A stretch of 64,000 nt of DNA from Pseudarthrobacter defluvii (GTDB lineage: Bacteria > Actinomycetota > Actinomycetes > Actinomycetales > Micrococcaceae), in contig NZ_CP066362.1 of the NCBI RefSeq assembly GCF_030323865.1, positions 124,001 through 188,000 of the forward strand. Reading direction: 5' to 3'. The first letter of the stretch is position 1. Every line of letters begins with the position of its first letter. The translations under genes and the position numbers were made by a program. The notes beneath the pieces are model-generated. The model saw only the letters and a program-made list of their open reading frames with translations, had not been told where the DNA came from and ran no database searches. Positions 1 to 8,313 of the stretch are shown one piece after another.

Positions 1-262
1 GCCGATCACGGTCATCAGCAATCGGGAGCCGGTGGGGGCTGGAAGGATCGAGCCGCCATTCGAGAACGTTGCGGTCAACGACCACCGCTCCCGGCAACTC
101 ACCGTCGCGCTCCCGCTGATCGACCGGACGAGTGTCCACAACAAGGGCACCTGCCGCCATCTCCCGCTCAAGATCCGAGGCATGTACACGCTCGAGCCCG
201 GCGCGGCTCTCCGCCAGCAACTGGTCGATGGCAGGGGTCCCGGAAGTATCGTAATGTTCCAA
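1..262 (-). CDS. Rhodanese-domain sulfurtransferase, 3' part outside window
   Basis: The reading frame starts with TTG at 262 and runs off the left edge, so about 87 N-terminal residues are visible. The protein begins LEHYDTSGTPAIDQLL and carries the rhodanese pattern VVDTRP near residue 41 followed by ELPGAVVVDRN, as in the first half of a rhodanese fold. The loop that would hold the catalytic cysteine lies outside the window, so activity cannot be judged. The start is fixed by a perfect AGGAGG (269-274) six bases upstream; that site overlaps the TAG stop (273-275) of the preceding gene, which implies translational coupling. Rhodaneses of this type transfer sulfur to thiophilic acceptors; the physiological acceptor is unknown. 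Confidence 0.8.
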   Translation of the reverse strand, partial: MEHYDTSGTPAIDQLLAESRAGLERVHASDLEREMAAGALVVDTRPVDQRERDGELPGAVVVDRNVLEWRLDPSSPHRLPIADDRDR

Positions 263-272
263 AAGTTTCCTC

Positions 273-1253
273 CTAGTGGAATCCGGGCCGGCTCAGCCCG
301 GCCAGGTTAAATACGTCTTTCAGCATTGCCAGGGCTGCACCCTTGGGACTTGAGCGGCCGCCCTGCACCGTGATGTCCCCGGCCTCGGGGCAGCTGAAGA
401 CCATCGCCTTTTCCGGGCCGGCGATGGAGAAGAACGGGTCCCCCGGGGCCGCGGCTTCCAACTGCACAGTGACCACCATGGGCCGGTTGAGGGAGGCGCT
501 TGCGACGGCGCGGAGGCGCAGTCCCTGTTGGGCGGCGGCCAATGCTCTGGCGCACGTAGACGCGTCAATCGGCTCCGTCTCCACCGCAATCCCGGAAACG
601 TCCCAGTTCCAGAGGAGTCCAGCGATCAGGCGCACCTTGGTGGCCGCATCCTTCCCGGATAGATCCGCGGAAGGGTCTGCTTCGGCAGTGCCCCGCCGCT
701 GCGCCTCCAACACGGCATCCTCCAGCCCGATACCAGCGGAAAGCTTGTCCAGGATGAAGGTGGACGTGCCGTTGGGGCAAGCCCGGACAGCGTTGCAACC
801 CATGCCCCTCAGGGCGACGCGGGCCATGTCGGCGGCGGGAAGCGCGGCTCCGGTGGCCCCGGAGATGCGGATCCGGCTGTTGCCCTCCGCAGCGGCCTGC
901 TCAAGGTTTCGCCAGTGGCTGAGTACGTGGCTCTTGGTTGCCGTCACCACATCCACGCCGCTCCGCAAGGCAGCAAGCGCCTCATGCAGGGCCCGCGCGT
1001 GAGCGCCGGGCGTGGAGGGCAGCGCCTGGACCAGAACGGCAGCATTGGTCCGGGCCAGTGTCTGCTCGATGGTGCGGATGGGCGCCCATGAGGCACGCTC
1101 AGGTACCGCGGACCCGGGCGTAGGGAAAACTTCTGCCGAATGGCCCCGAACGGCAGCAACCTGCAGCAAGGGATCCTGCCCCAACGCGGAATCAACAAAC
1201 GCCTGCCCCACCGGGCCGAACCCGGACAGGACCAGCGGCACTCCCAGAGCCAT
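273..1253 (-). CDS. Homoserine dehydrogenase-like protein without ACT domain
   Basis: The 326-residue product has an N-terminal Rossmann motif GFGPVG (11-16), a VTATKS segment near 103-108 that matches the VTANK loop of homoserine dehydrogenases, NGTSTFIL (161-168), and the AEADPSADLSGKDAATK stretch (about 190-206) with the conserved catalytic-type lysine. Homoserine dehydrogenase reduces aspartate semialdehyde to homoserine in the Met/Thr branch. It is about 100 residues shorter than the usual actinobacterial enzyme because the C-terminal ACT regulatory domain is absent, so it may be a feedback-insensitive or specialised paralogue. Its ATG directly follows the TAA of the alarmone synthetase gene (TAAATG, no gap), and its stop overlaps the ribosome site of the rhodanese gene. 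A three-gene operon is likely. Substrate identity is inferred. Confidence 0.78.
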   Translation of the reverse strand: MALGVPLVLSGFGPVGQAFVDSALGQDPLLQVAAVRGHSAEVFPTPGSAVPERASWAPIRTIEQTLARTNAAVLVQALPSTPGAHARALHEALAALRSGVDVVTATKSHVLSHWRNLEQAAAEGNSRIRISGATGAALPAADMARVALRGMGCNAVRACPNGTSTFILDKLSAGIGLEDAVLEAQRRGTAEADPSADLSGKDAATKVRLIAGLLWNWDVSGIAVETEPIDASTCARALAAAQQGLRLRAVASASLNRPMVVTVQLEAAAPGDPFFSIAGPEKAMVFSCPEAGDITVQGGRSSPKGAALAMLKDVFNLAGLSRPGFH

Positions 1254-2360
1254 TTACTTGTTCGTCATCCGGTACCGTTCGATCTGCCGCAGCCGCCGCA
1301 GGAGGCTGTCGCGCCGGGGGTGAGGGACGACGTCGGACGCTTCTGCGGTGAGGTCCACGTGACTGGTGCCGTACTGCCACAGCAGGAGGTCGTCCAGGAG
1401 CCGGTCGGGACCGGGGGAGTAGCGGTGGTCCAGGGCCTTGCGGACCTCCGTGATGCGGTTGGCGTTCAGCAGCCCGGCCAGCTGCATGGTCTGGTTGAGC
1501 CCGTGTGCGGCGAGCAGTTCGGCGGCCCAGCCCCAGTCGTCGTCCACCTTCCGGTCGACGTGGGGGAGCAGGGTGCGCCAGACATCCCGGATCCGGTTGG
1601 GCGTGAGCGGGGCGGCTCCTTCGCCGTCCATGTCCCAGTAGCTGCGGACTTCCTCGTACCGTTCGTGAAGGTCCGCGAAGGCCGTTTCCACCGTCTCCAG
1701 CATGGCCGCGGTGGCCGTGAACTGGCGGTCGAAGTGCGGCGTCCAGGCGCGGGGGTCCTCGGCCTTGAAGCGGATATCATGCTCGATTTCGCTCCACGCG
1801 TGGGCGAAGATGGTGCGGATCTGGCACTCGAAAAAGTAGCTGCCGTTGGGCTGCACGTCCGGGTTGAAGACCTGCTGGTACTCCTTGACGGCCTCGTTCT
1901 GGATGGTCCGCAGGATCAGGTGGCGGCTGGAGTAGCCATAGGTGCCGGACTCGATGGAGCCGATGTCCTTCTCGCGGTCTCCTCGGCAATCGAAAACCTG
2001 GCGCTGCCGCTTGATGATGTTGGCCACCACGGCGTTTTCCGCCGGCAGCTTGGTGATGACGCGGATTCCCACCATGTCGTTCAGGGTGCGGAACGGGTCC
2101 GGGAACTTCAGCAGCCGCCGGCCCCCCGGTTCCAGCGGTTCCTCGGTGCGGGAAATCTTCTCCTTGAAGGACTCCACCGTCTTGGTGCGTCCGGTGACGA
2201 ACAGCGGGGTGACTTCGCTGTCCTTCAGCATGCCCCGCAGGGTCAGCAGGACGTCCCGGGTGACAAGCTTCAGGGCAGGCCGGACGCGCTCGTAGATCTC
2301 CACGTTGTGCTGCACGGACTCGCGCAGCGGCGCGTCCAGGCTTTCCCAGTTACTCGGCAT
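1254..2360 (-). CDS. RelA/SpoT-domain (p)ppGpp synthetase-like protein
   Basis: The 368-residue protein contains a synthetase-type RelA/SpoT domain: RTKT at 58-61, the D95-MVGIR loop, YGYSSRH at 141-147, ECQIRT at 178-183 and HAWSEIEHD at 187-195. These are the ATP/GTP-binding and catalytic signatures of small alarmone synthetases, which move pyrophosphate from ATP to GTP/GDP. No HD hydrolase domain precedes it and no TGS/ACT region follows; instead there is a helical C-terminal extension of about 170 residues. It is the first gene of the tight minus-strand operon with the homoserine-dehydrogenase-like and rhodanese genes. Whether it makes (p)ppGpp or a related nucleotide is not shown by sequence. 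Confidence 0.85.
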   Translation of the reverse strand: MPSNWESLDAPLRESVQHNVEIYERVRPALKLVTRDVLLTLRGMLKDSEVTPLFVTGRTKTVESFKEKISRTEEPLEPGGRRLLKFPDPFRTLNDMVGIRVITKLPAENAVVANIIKRQRQVFDCRGDREKDIGSIESGTYGYSSRHLILRTIQNEAVKEYQQVFNPDVQPNGSYFFECQIRTIFAHAWSEIEHDIRFKAEDPRAWTPHFDRQFTATAAMLETVETAFADLHERYEEVRSYWDMDGEGAAPLTPNRIRDVWRTLLPHVDRKVDDDWGWAAELLAAHGLNQTMQLAGLLNANRITEVRKALDHRYSPGPDRLLDDLLLWQYGTSHVDLTAEASDVVPHPRRDSLLRRLRQIERYRMTNK

Positions 2361-2406
2361 AACCCCAGCTTACGGCCGGGGTCCGACACGGAGCCTTTGG
2401 GACTCC

Positions 2407-3453
2407 CTACGTTTCGGCAGGCGACGTGGAACCGCGCACCACCAGGGAGCTCTCCAGCGTCAGCTCCTCCTGCTCCAGCGCCTGGCCCTCCATCAGCCGG
2501 CGCAGCTGCTCCCCGGCTTTGAGGCCCAGAAGGGCCGCCGGCAGGTGGACGCTGGTCAGGCCCGGGCTGCTGGTGGCAGAATACGGCAGGTCGTCGAACC
2601 CGGCTACCGCCAGCTCCTCCGGGATCCGCACTCCGGCCACACGTGCTTCCTGCAGCACCCCATAGGCGTGCGTATCGGTGGCGCAGACGACGGCGGTCAC
2701 CCCCTCGCGCTGCCAGTCCGGCCATGCTGCGGCGAAGGCGGCCGCGGCCTCGCCGACGTCGATGGTGGTGGCGGGCATGTGGTCCGCATCCACCGACATG
2801 CCCCGGGCTGCCGCCTCGGCGAGGAACGCCTCCCGGCGGATGGTGAAGGTTTCCGTTCCGGTGACGCTGTCCAGGTAGGCAACCCGCCGATGGCCCGCGT
2901 CGGCCAGGTGGGCGGCCAGCTCCCGCGCACCCTGGGCGACGTCAAGGTTGACGGCCGGCGCAACGGATTCCAGGCCGGGCGCGTCCAGCAGGACCAGCGG
3001 CCCGGCCACCGAGAGGTCGGCCAGGAAGCCGGCGTTCGGTGCGTCCACCAAGAGCCCGGCGGGACGAAGGGACATGAGCTTCCGGACGTCGTCGGCCTTG
3101 GGAAATTCGCCGGAGTCCGTGACCGAGAGCAGCAGCTGGTAACTGGGTCCCAGGGATTCGCGCACGCCGCCGATCACCTTGGCGAAGAACGGGTTGGAAA
3201 TGTCCGGCGCCACCAGGATCACGATGGAACTGACGCCTTTGGCCAACGAGCTGCCGATCCCATCCACCACGTAGCCCAGCTCGGTGATGGCCTCCCGCAC
3301 GCGGGAAATGTTGTCCTCGGAAACGCGGCCTGCCGTTTTGCCGTTGGCCACCAGGGACACGGTGGCCACCGACACCCCGGCCCGTGCGGCGACCATCGCC
3401 GCCGTCACCCGGCGCGGCCGGGCCCGCTGCTGCACCTGTTCCCCGGAATCCAT
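2407..3453 (-). CDS. LacI-family transcriptional regulator of nucleoside operon
   Basis: The 348-residue protein has an N-terminal LacI helix-turn-helix (VTAAMVAARAGVSVATVS, about residues 16-33, then VSEDNISRVREAITELGY) and a periplasmic-binding-protein-like effector domain with DISNPFFAKVIGG and the late GFDDLPYS segment. It is divergent from the nucleoside hydrolase / MFS / ribokinase operon. Two LacI-type palindromes lie in the intergenic region, so it most likely represses that operon and perhaps itself. The effector is probably a nucleoside, ribose or a phosphorylated derivative, by context only. The gene ends 46 bases before the alarmone synthetase start on the same strand, so read-through is possible. 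Confidence 0.9.
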   Translation of the reverse strand: MDSGEQVQQRARPRRVTAAMVAARAGVSVATVSLVANGKTAGRVSEDNISRVREAITELGYVVDGIGSSLAKGVSSIVILVAPDISNPFFAKVIGGVRESLGPSYQLLLSVTDSGEFPKADDVRKLMSLRPAGLLVDAPNAGFLADLSVAGPLVLLDAPGLESVAPAVNLDVAQGARELAAHLADAGHRRVAYLDSVTGTETFTIRREAFLAEAAARGMSVDADHMPATTIDVGEAAAAFAAAWPDWQREGVTAVVCATDTHAYGVLQEARVAGVRIPEELAVAGFDDLPYSATSSPGLTSVHLPAALLGLKAGEQLRRLMEGQALEQEELTLESSLVVRGSTSPAET

Positions 3454-3497
3454 ACTTCGATCCTAGTCGGCCCCGCATGCGTCCAGAGCAGGCAAGG

Positions 3498-3513
3498 CGT
3501 CAAGCGTTTGACG
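3498..3513. promoter_or_regulatory. LacI-type operator O1
   Basis: The sequence CGTCAAGCGTTTGACG is a palindrome with perfect CGTCAA/TTGACG arms around a central CG. It lies between the divergent lacI-type gene and the nucleoside operon, the expected place for a LacI-family operator. Its centre is 35 bp from that of the second copy. Confidence 0.75.
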
Positions 3514-3532
3514 TGCGGCAATGCCGAGAGCA

Positions 3533-3548
3533 CGTTAAGCGTTTGACG
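3533..3548. promoter_or_regulatory. LacI-type operator O2
   Basis: CGTTAAGCGTTTGACG repeats operator O1 with a single base change (C to T in the left arm). Two near-identical palindromes 35 bp apart suggest cooperative binding of the divergent LacI regulator over both promoters. Confidence 0.72.
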
Positions 3549-3633
3549 TAGACCACAAAACCCTGCCATGATCGCTCCCGGAAGACAGAAACCCCTGCCC
3601 GCAAGGCAGGCCCCAATGACGTGGAGAACCATC

Positions 3634-4722
3634 GTGGAACCAAATCCGCAAGCGAACCAGCACGAGCCCAGGAAGATCATCCTGGACTGCGACCCCGGCC
3701 ATGATGACGCCGTCGCCCTGCTGCTGGCACACGGCAACCCCAACATCGAACTGCTGGCCGTCACCACGGTGGTGGGCAACCAGACCCTCGAGAAAGTCAC
3801 CCGCAACGCCCTGGCCGTCGGCACCATCGCCGGCATCACCGGCGTCCCCTTCGCCGCCGGCTGCCCGCGCCCCCTGGTCCGCAGCATTGAAACCGCGCCG
3901 GACATCCACGGCGATTCCGGCATGGACGGCCCCGCCCTGCCCGAGTCCACCATCGAACTGGACCCGCGCCACGCCGTCGACCTCATCATCGACACCGTCA
4001 TGGCACACGAGCCCGGAACCGTCACCCTGGTCCCCACCGCCGGCCTGACCAACATCGCCCTGGCCGCCCGCAAGGAACCGCGCATCGTGGAACGCGTCAA
4101 GGAAGTGGTCCTCATGGGCGGCGGCTACCACGTGGGCAACTGGAGCGCCGTGGCCGAGTTCAACATCATCATCGACCCCGAGGCCGCCCACATCGTCTTC
4201 AACGAGAAATGGCCCGTGGTCATGGTCGGACTGGACCTCACCCACCAGGCGCTGGCCACCCCGGACGTGGTGGAGAAGATCGCCGCCATCGGCACCGGCC
4301 CCGCCAAGTTCGTCACCGAGCTGATGGACTTCTTCGCCCACACCTACAAGGACGCCCAGGGCTTCGACTTCCCGCCCGTCCACGATCCCTGCGCCGTGGC
4401 GTACGTGATCGACCCCAGCATCGTCAGTACCCGCAAGGTCCCCGTGAACATCGAACTGACGGGCACGCTCACCCTGGGCATGACCGTGGCCGACTTCCGC
4501 GCCCCCGCGCCGGCCGACTGCCACACCAGCGTGGCCGTGGACCTGGACCACGCACGGTTCTGGGAGCTGGTCACCGACGCGCTGGTCCGGATCGGCGAGC
4601 CGGGCGCCAACGCCAACACGGACGACGCCGGCAGCCACCAAGGTGCAGACCGCACCCAAGCCGACGCGGCCGACGTCGTACGCCCGGAAAGTGCCCACCT
4701 CACCGCCGGAGGGGTCAAGTAA
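3634..4722 (+). CDS. Nucleoside hydrolase (IunH/Rih family)
   Basis: Hydrolyses the N-glycosidic bond of ribonucleosides to free base plus ribose. The calcium-binding aspartate cluster DCDPGHDDA is at residues 18-26, and the family's late HDPCAVAYV aspartate/histidine segment and the FNIIIDPEAA region are present. GTG at 3634 is chosen because GGAG (3623-3626) sits seven bases upstream; the in-frame ATG at 3568 has no good ribosome site and overlaps the operator area. With 362 residues it exceeds the usual 310-320 because of a hydrophilic tail of about 40 residues. Its stop abuts the MFS transporter start (TAAATG), and the operon continues into ribokinase, which would phosphorylate the released ribose. 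Confidence 0.92.
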   Translation: MEPNPQANQHEPRKIILDCDPGHDDAVALLLAHGNPNIELLAVTTVVGNQTLEKVTRNALAVGTIAGITGVPFAAGCPRPLVRSIETAPDIHGDSGMDGPALPESTIELDPRHAVDLIIDTVMAHEPGTVTLVPTAGLTNIALAARKEPRIVERVKEVVLMGGGYHVGNWSAVAEFNIIIDPEAAHIVFNEKWPVVMVGLDLTHQALATPDVVEKIAAIGTGPAKFVTELMDFFAHTYKDAQGFDFPPVHDPCAVAYVIDPSIVSTRKVPVNIELTGTLTLGMTVADFRAPAPADCHTSVAVDLDHARFWELVTDALVRIGEPGANANTDDAGSHQGADRTQADAADVVRPESAHLTAGGVK

Positions 4723-6153
4723 ATGACCACCGCAACCCTGAGTGAAACCAAGACCGGCCGCGGCAATATCGCCGCCCTCATGACCGCGCTGCTGGCCGCC
4801 TGCGTGGCGTTCCAGCTCAACGCCTCCATGCTCAGCCCCGCCCTGGTGACCATGGGCGAGGAACTCAAGGCGGACCAGGCCGTCATCGGCCTCTCGCAGA
4901 CGTGGTTCTTCACCGCCGCCGCCCTGTTCTCCCTGTTCCTGCCGCGCCTTAGCGACATCGTGGGCCGCAAGAAGGTCCTGGTGGGCATGATGCTGCTCAT
5001 GGCCGTGGGCTCCGTGATCGCGGCGCTCGCCCCGGACATCACGTGGCTCTTCGTGGGCCGCATCATCCAGGGCGTCAGCGGACCCACCGTCCCGCTCTGC
5101 CTCATCATGCTGCGCTCCGCCGTCAGCAACCCGCGCAAGTACGGCACGCTGATGGGCCTTATTACTGCAGTCAACGGCGGCGTGGCCGGTGTGGACTCCT
5201 TCGTGGGCGGCTACTTCGCCGAGCACTACGGCTTCCGCAGCATCTTCTGGCTGATGGTGGTCCTCGCCGTCGCCGCGACAGCCCTCATCATGTTCCTCGC
5301 TTCCGAAAGCAAGCCCGCCGCAGGAACCCGCATGGACTGGCTGGGCGTGTTCTTCATCGTGGTGGCCGTGGGCGCCCTGCTGACCGCCCTGAACGAAGGC
5401 TCCAAGCTGGTGGCCGGCTTCGACTCCGGCACGCTGATGCTGAGCCTGGCCCTGGTGGTCGTTTCCGCCCTAGCGTTCCTCGCCTTCTGGCGCACGGAAC
5501 AGCGGGCCGCCCAGCCCATGGTGGAAACCGTCCACCTGCGCCAGCGCTCCACCTGGGCCCCGCTCCTCACCACCACCCTGACCATGACCGGCATCTTCGC
5601 CGTCATCAACGGCATCGTGCCCGCCTACGTGCAGGCTGCCTCGCCGGGCTTCGGAGTCGGTCCCACCGAGATGTCGCTGATCATCCTCACCCCGTACGCC
5701 CTGCTCGGCTGGGTGGTGGGACCGCTGAGCGGCAAGCTCGCACCTGTGCTTGGCTACACCAAGGTTCTGCGCATCGGCCTGCTTGGCAGCATCGCCGCGC
5801 TCGCCGTCATCGCGTTCCTTGGCCTGCACAGCCTGCCGATGATGATCGCCGGCACGGTCTTGCTGGGCATCATGTACGCCGGTACGGTCAACATCATGCT
5901 CAACGGACTCGGCGTTGTCCTCTCGCCCGCCGGCAACCCCGGCTTCCTGCCCGGCATGAACGCCGGCGCCTTCAACCTGGGTGCGGGCCTGAGCTTCCTC
6001 ATCCTGCCGGCCGTGCTGGTGGCGACGTCGGCACTCGGCGATGCGACGGCGTCGTACCTCACCGTCGTGGTGGTCGGCCTGGCGCTGACCGTCGCCGCGT
6101 TCGCCGCCTCGCTGCTGATCCCCAAGCCGGTTGAGGCTGAGGTGGCCGCATGA
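4723..6153 (+). CDS. MFS transporter, probable nucleoside or ribose uptake
   Basis: The 476-residue integral membrane protein belongs to the major facilitator superfamily. It shows repeated hydrophobic helices and the loop 2-3 signature RLSDIVGRKKVL after the second helix, which is diagnostic for MFS carriers, plus a VGRIIQGVSG segment like that of 14-helix drug/proton carriers. The operon context (between nucleoside hydrolase and ribokinase, all under one LacI regulator) makes nucleoside import more likely than drug export. The start directly follows the hydrolase stop, and the last four bases overlap the ribokinase ATG. Substrate specificity is inferred only from neighbours. Confidence 0.88.
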   Translation: MTTATLSETKTGRGNIAALMTALLAACVAFQLNASMLSPALVTMGEELKADQAVIGLSQTWFFTAAALFSLFLPRLSDIVGRKKVLVGMMLLMAVGSVIAALAPDITWLFVGRIIQGVSGPTVPLCLIMLRSAVSNPRKYGTLMGLITAVNGGVAGVDSFVGGYFAEHYGFRSIFWLMVVLAVAATALIMFLASESKPAAGTRMDWLGVFFIVVAVGALLTALNEGSKLVAGFDSGTLMLSLALVVVSALAFLAFWRTEQRAAQPMVETVHLRQRSTWAPLLTTTLTMTGIFAVINGIVPAYVQAASPGFGVGPTEMSLIILTPYALLGWVVGPLSGKLAPVLGYTKVLRIGLLGSIAALAVIAFLGLHSLPMMIAGTVLLGIMYAGTVNIMLNGLGVVLSPAGNPGFLPGMNAGAFNLGAGLSFLILPAVLVATSALGDATASYLTVVVVGLALTVAAFAASLLIPKPVEAEVAA

Positions 6154-7112
6154 GTGCCGCGGCTTCCGGCGCCGGCCGGATCGTCGTCGTCGGTTCCCTG
6201 AACGCCGACCTCACCATCTACTGCGACCGCCTCCCGCAGCCCGGCGAGACCGTCCAGGGCAACGGCTTCGCCGTGAACCCCGGCGGCAAGAGCGCCAACC
6301 AGGCCGTTGCCGCGGCCCGGTTGGGCGGGCACGTCAGCCTGGTGGGCGCCGTGGGGGAGGACGCCAACGGCGCCATGCTTGAGGCCTCCGTGGCCGGGGC
6401 CGGCGTGGATGTGGGGCACGTGCGGACGTCTGCCGAGCCCACCGGTGTTGCCGTCATTGCCGTGGATGCCCGCGGCGAGAACAACATCATCATCTCGGCC
6501 GGTGCCAACGGCACCCTGTCGCCGAAGGACGTGGCGGATGCGGCGGACGTCCTGGAGGGGGCCGCCGTGGTGAGCCTCTGCCTGGAGGTCAGCATGGACA
6601 CGGTGCTCGCCGCAGCGCAGGCAGGGCACGACGCCGGCGCGCAGGTTTTGCTGAACCTCTCGCCGTACGCGGAGATCCCGTCAGCCCTGGCCGGGTTGGC
6701 GGACATCCTGCTGGTGAACGCGCACGAGGCCGCGCTGTTCCTGCGTTCTTCGGTTCCCGGTGCCGGTGCTGCTGCCTCTGAGTGGGATGCGGTGCGGTCT
6801 CGGTTCTCTGAGAGGGGGATCCACCAGGTCCTGGTGACGCTGGGTGCGAACGGTTCGGTGGTGCTGGACTCGCTGGCTCCTGCTGGCTCCCGCGTGGCTT
6901 TCGTCCAGCCGACCCAGGTGCACGCCGTGGATACCACCGGCGCCGGCGATGCCTTCACCGGGGCTGTTGCTGTCCGCCTCGCGGCGGGCGATGGGCTTGC
7001 CGATGCCGCCGCGTTCGCCTCCGTTGCCGCGGCTTTGGCGACCACCCGCAAAGGCACCCAGGCGGCGTATCCGGAGGCGGCCGACGTCGAACGCCGCCTC
7101 CGCACGTCCTAA
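6150..7112 (+). CDS. rbsK: Ribokinase (PfkB family)
   Basis: Phosphorylates ribose to ribose 5-phosphate using ATP. The 320-residue protein has the ribokinase N-terminal pattern VVGSLNADLTIY, the sugar-binding GGKSANQAVAAARLGG segment, and the PfkB signature DTTGAGDAFTGA near residues 255-266 with the catalytic aspartate. The ATG overlaps the transporter stop by four bases (ATGA), so it is translationally coupled as the third gene of the nucleoside operon. Ribose freed by the nucleoside hydrolase is the logical substrate. A long hairpin follows the stop directly. Confidence 0.92.
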   Translation: MSAAASGAGRIVVVGSLNADLTIYCDRLPQPGETVQGNGFAVNPGGKSANQAVAAARLGGHVSLVGAVGEDANGAMLEASVAGAGVDVGHVRTSAEPTGVAVIAVDARGENNIIISAGANGTLSPKDVADAADVLEGAAVVSLCLEVSMDTVLAAAQAGHDAGAQVLLNLSPYAEIPSALAGLADILLVNAHEAALFLRSSVPGAGAAASEWDAVRSRFSERGIHQVLVTLGANGSVVLDSLAPAGSRVAFVQPTQVHAVDTTGAGDAFTGAVAVRLAAGDGLADAAAFASVAAALATTRKGTQAAYPEAADVERRLRTS

Positions 7113-7116
7113 ACAC

Positions 7117-7178
7117 CATCGATTGCTGAGTACTTGTCGTTTTCACGCTCGAGAACGACAAGTACTCAGCAATCGATG
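7117..7178. repeat. 25-bp perfect hairpin, element A
   Basis: Left arm 7117-7141 and right arm 7154-7178 are perfectly complementary (outer arm CATCGATTGCT, loop region TTCACGCTCGAG). The stem is much longer and less GC-rich than ordinary terminators here. It lies between the convergent ribokinase and SDR genes and so could act as a bidirectional terminator. Outer arms and loop match the hairpin at 13105-13164, so this is a dispersed element rather than a unique structure. Confidence 0.85.
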
Positions 7179-7182
7179 AGGG

Positions 7183-7923
7183 TTAGCCCCGCGCTTCCAG
7201 GGTGACCCCGGTGTGCTCCGCGAGCTGCGCCAGCAGCGCGTCCTGGAATTCGGGGTCGTTCGCCGCGGGATGCGGGGTCTGCCGGCGCTGGTGGTACCAG
7301 TAGCCGCCGCTGGCCAGGGCCGCCGGATCATCACTGGTGGCCAGCCATTCCTGCGTGCGGTGGCCCAGTTCCAGGTTGTCCGGCGCCGACCGGCCGCCCA
7401 TCCGGGTGGGCACCCAGCCGGGATCCACCGCATTGCTGGCGACGTTCGGCACAAGCCGTGCCACCGCTGCCGACAGCGCAGTGACCTGCAGCTTCGTGGT
7501 GGAGTAGGAGGCCGTCGTCGTCCGCCCGGTCCAGTCCAGGCCGTCCAGGCCGGTGTCGCCGCCGCGGTGCATTCCGCTGCTCAGGTAGATGAGCCGGCGG
7601 GGACCGGGAATGAGGGCCGTCAAGAGGTAAGGTGCCACCACGTTTACTGGCAGCAGCGCGGCGCCATTCAGCACCCCGGCGTTATGGATGACGGCGTCAA
7701 TGCCGCCGATCCCGTTGACCTGGTCCGCGGTCTCCCGGACTTCCTCCTCCACCGCCAGGTCCCCGACGACGCACTGCGCCCCGCGGTCCAGCAGGTGCTG
7801 GACCGCGGGGATCCGGCGGGAGGACCGGGCGTGCACGATTACCTCGTGGCCGTCCTTTAAGAGCGAGGCGGCGGCGGCCCGGCCCAGCCCGTCCGTGGAT
7901 CCGGTGATGAAGACGCGTGCCAT
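7183..7923 (-). CDS. Short-chain dehydrogenase/reductase
   Basis: The 246-residue classical-type SDR has the nucleotide-binding motif GSTDGLGRA (residues 8-16), an IHNAGVL segment matching the NNAG strand, a catalytic serine in LSSG and the active-site YSTTK motif. Such enzymes oxidise or reduce alcohols/ketones with NAD(P)(H). The basic residues after the first strand (HARSSRR) favour NADP, by family knowledge. It stands alone between convergent ribokinase and the downstream surface-protein genes; nothing in the context names the substrate. Confidence 0.88.
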   Translation of the reverse strand: MARVFITGSTDGLGRAAAASLLKDGHEVIVHARSSRRIPAVQHLLDRGAQCVVGDLAVEEEVRETADQVNGIGGIDAVIHNAGVLNGAALLPVNVVAPYLLTALIPGPRRLIYLSSGMHRGGDTGLDGLDWTGRTTTASYSTTKLQVTALSAAVARLVPNVASNAVDPGWVPTRMGGRSAPDNLELGHRTQEWLATSDDPAALASGGYWYHQRRQTPHPAANDPEFQDALLAQLAEHTGVTLEARG

Positions 7924-7988
7924 GCGGGACCTCCCTGGTTTATGCGTGTTGTCCCTACGCTACTTCTGCTGGCCTCCCTTGGGTGCAC

Positions 7989-8222
7989 TCAGCGGCGCTT
8001 GCGCCCCAGGACCAGCGCCAGCAGTCCTCCAAAGGCAAGAAACAGCAGGCCCACTATCAACAGGCCGGTGTTCATGCCCGTGTTGGCCAGCGTCGCCGAA
8101 GTGGAAGAGTAGCCAGCTGACACTGGGGCAGCGGCTGCGTTGGCGGCGGCACCGCCAAAGGTCACGAGGCCGCCTGCGAAAGCGGTAGCGAGCAAGTATC
8201 TGCGGAAGTTGCGACGGGTCAT
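7989..8222 (-). CDS. Small LAXTG-type sortase-anchored surface protein
   Basis: The 77-residue protein has a signal peptide (RRNFRRYLLATAFAGGLVTFGGAAANA), a short Ala/Ser-rich mature part, and a sorting signal: LANTG, then a hydrophobic helix (LLIVGLLFLAFGGLLALVL) and the basic tail GRKRR. LAXTG is the motif typical of class E sortases in high-GC actinobacteria. The mature exposed part is only about 20 residues, so it may be a spacer, a stub or a partner of the larger secreted protein encoded immediately upstream on the same strand. The ATG is preceded by AGGAGAACTTCCC. No sortase gene is in the window. Confidence 0.75.
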   Translation of the reverse strand: MTRRNFRRYLLATAFAGGLVTFGGAAANAAAAPVSAGYSSTSATLANTGMNTGLLIVGLLFLAFGGLLALVLGRKRR

Positions 8223-8313
8223 GGGAAGTTCTCCTGAAAGTTGGATTGGGCCTGCTGCTCAGCCCGGGAATTGGCGCGTCCCCCGCGTGAAATGGACGCG
8301 GGCACGGCCTGAA

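Noticed and set aside
1140..2522. Long open frame on the plus strand opposite the alarmone synthetase
   Set aside because: It is a shadow of high-GC coding on the minus strand: composition is Val/Gly/Arg-rich without domains, and the minus frame has complete RelA/SpoT motifs.
3535..5226. Minus-strand frame of 563 codons opposite the nucleoside hydrolase and transporter
   Set aside because: Gly/His/Asp-rich shadow translation without motifs, while the plus strand has clear hydrolase and MFS signatures.
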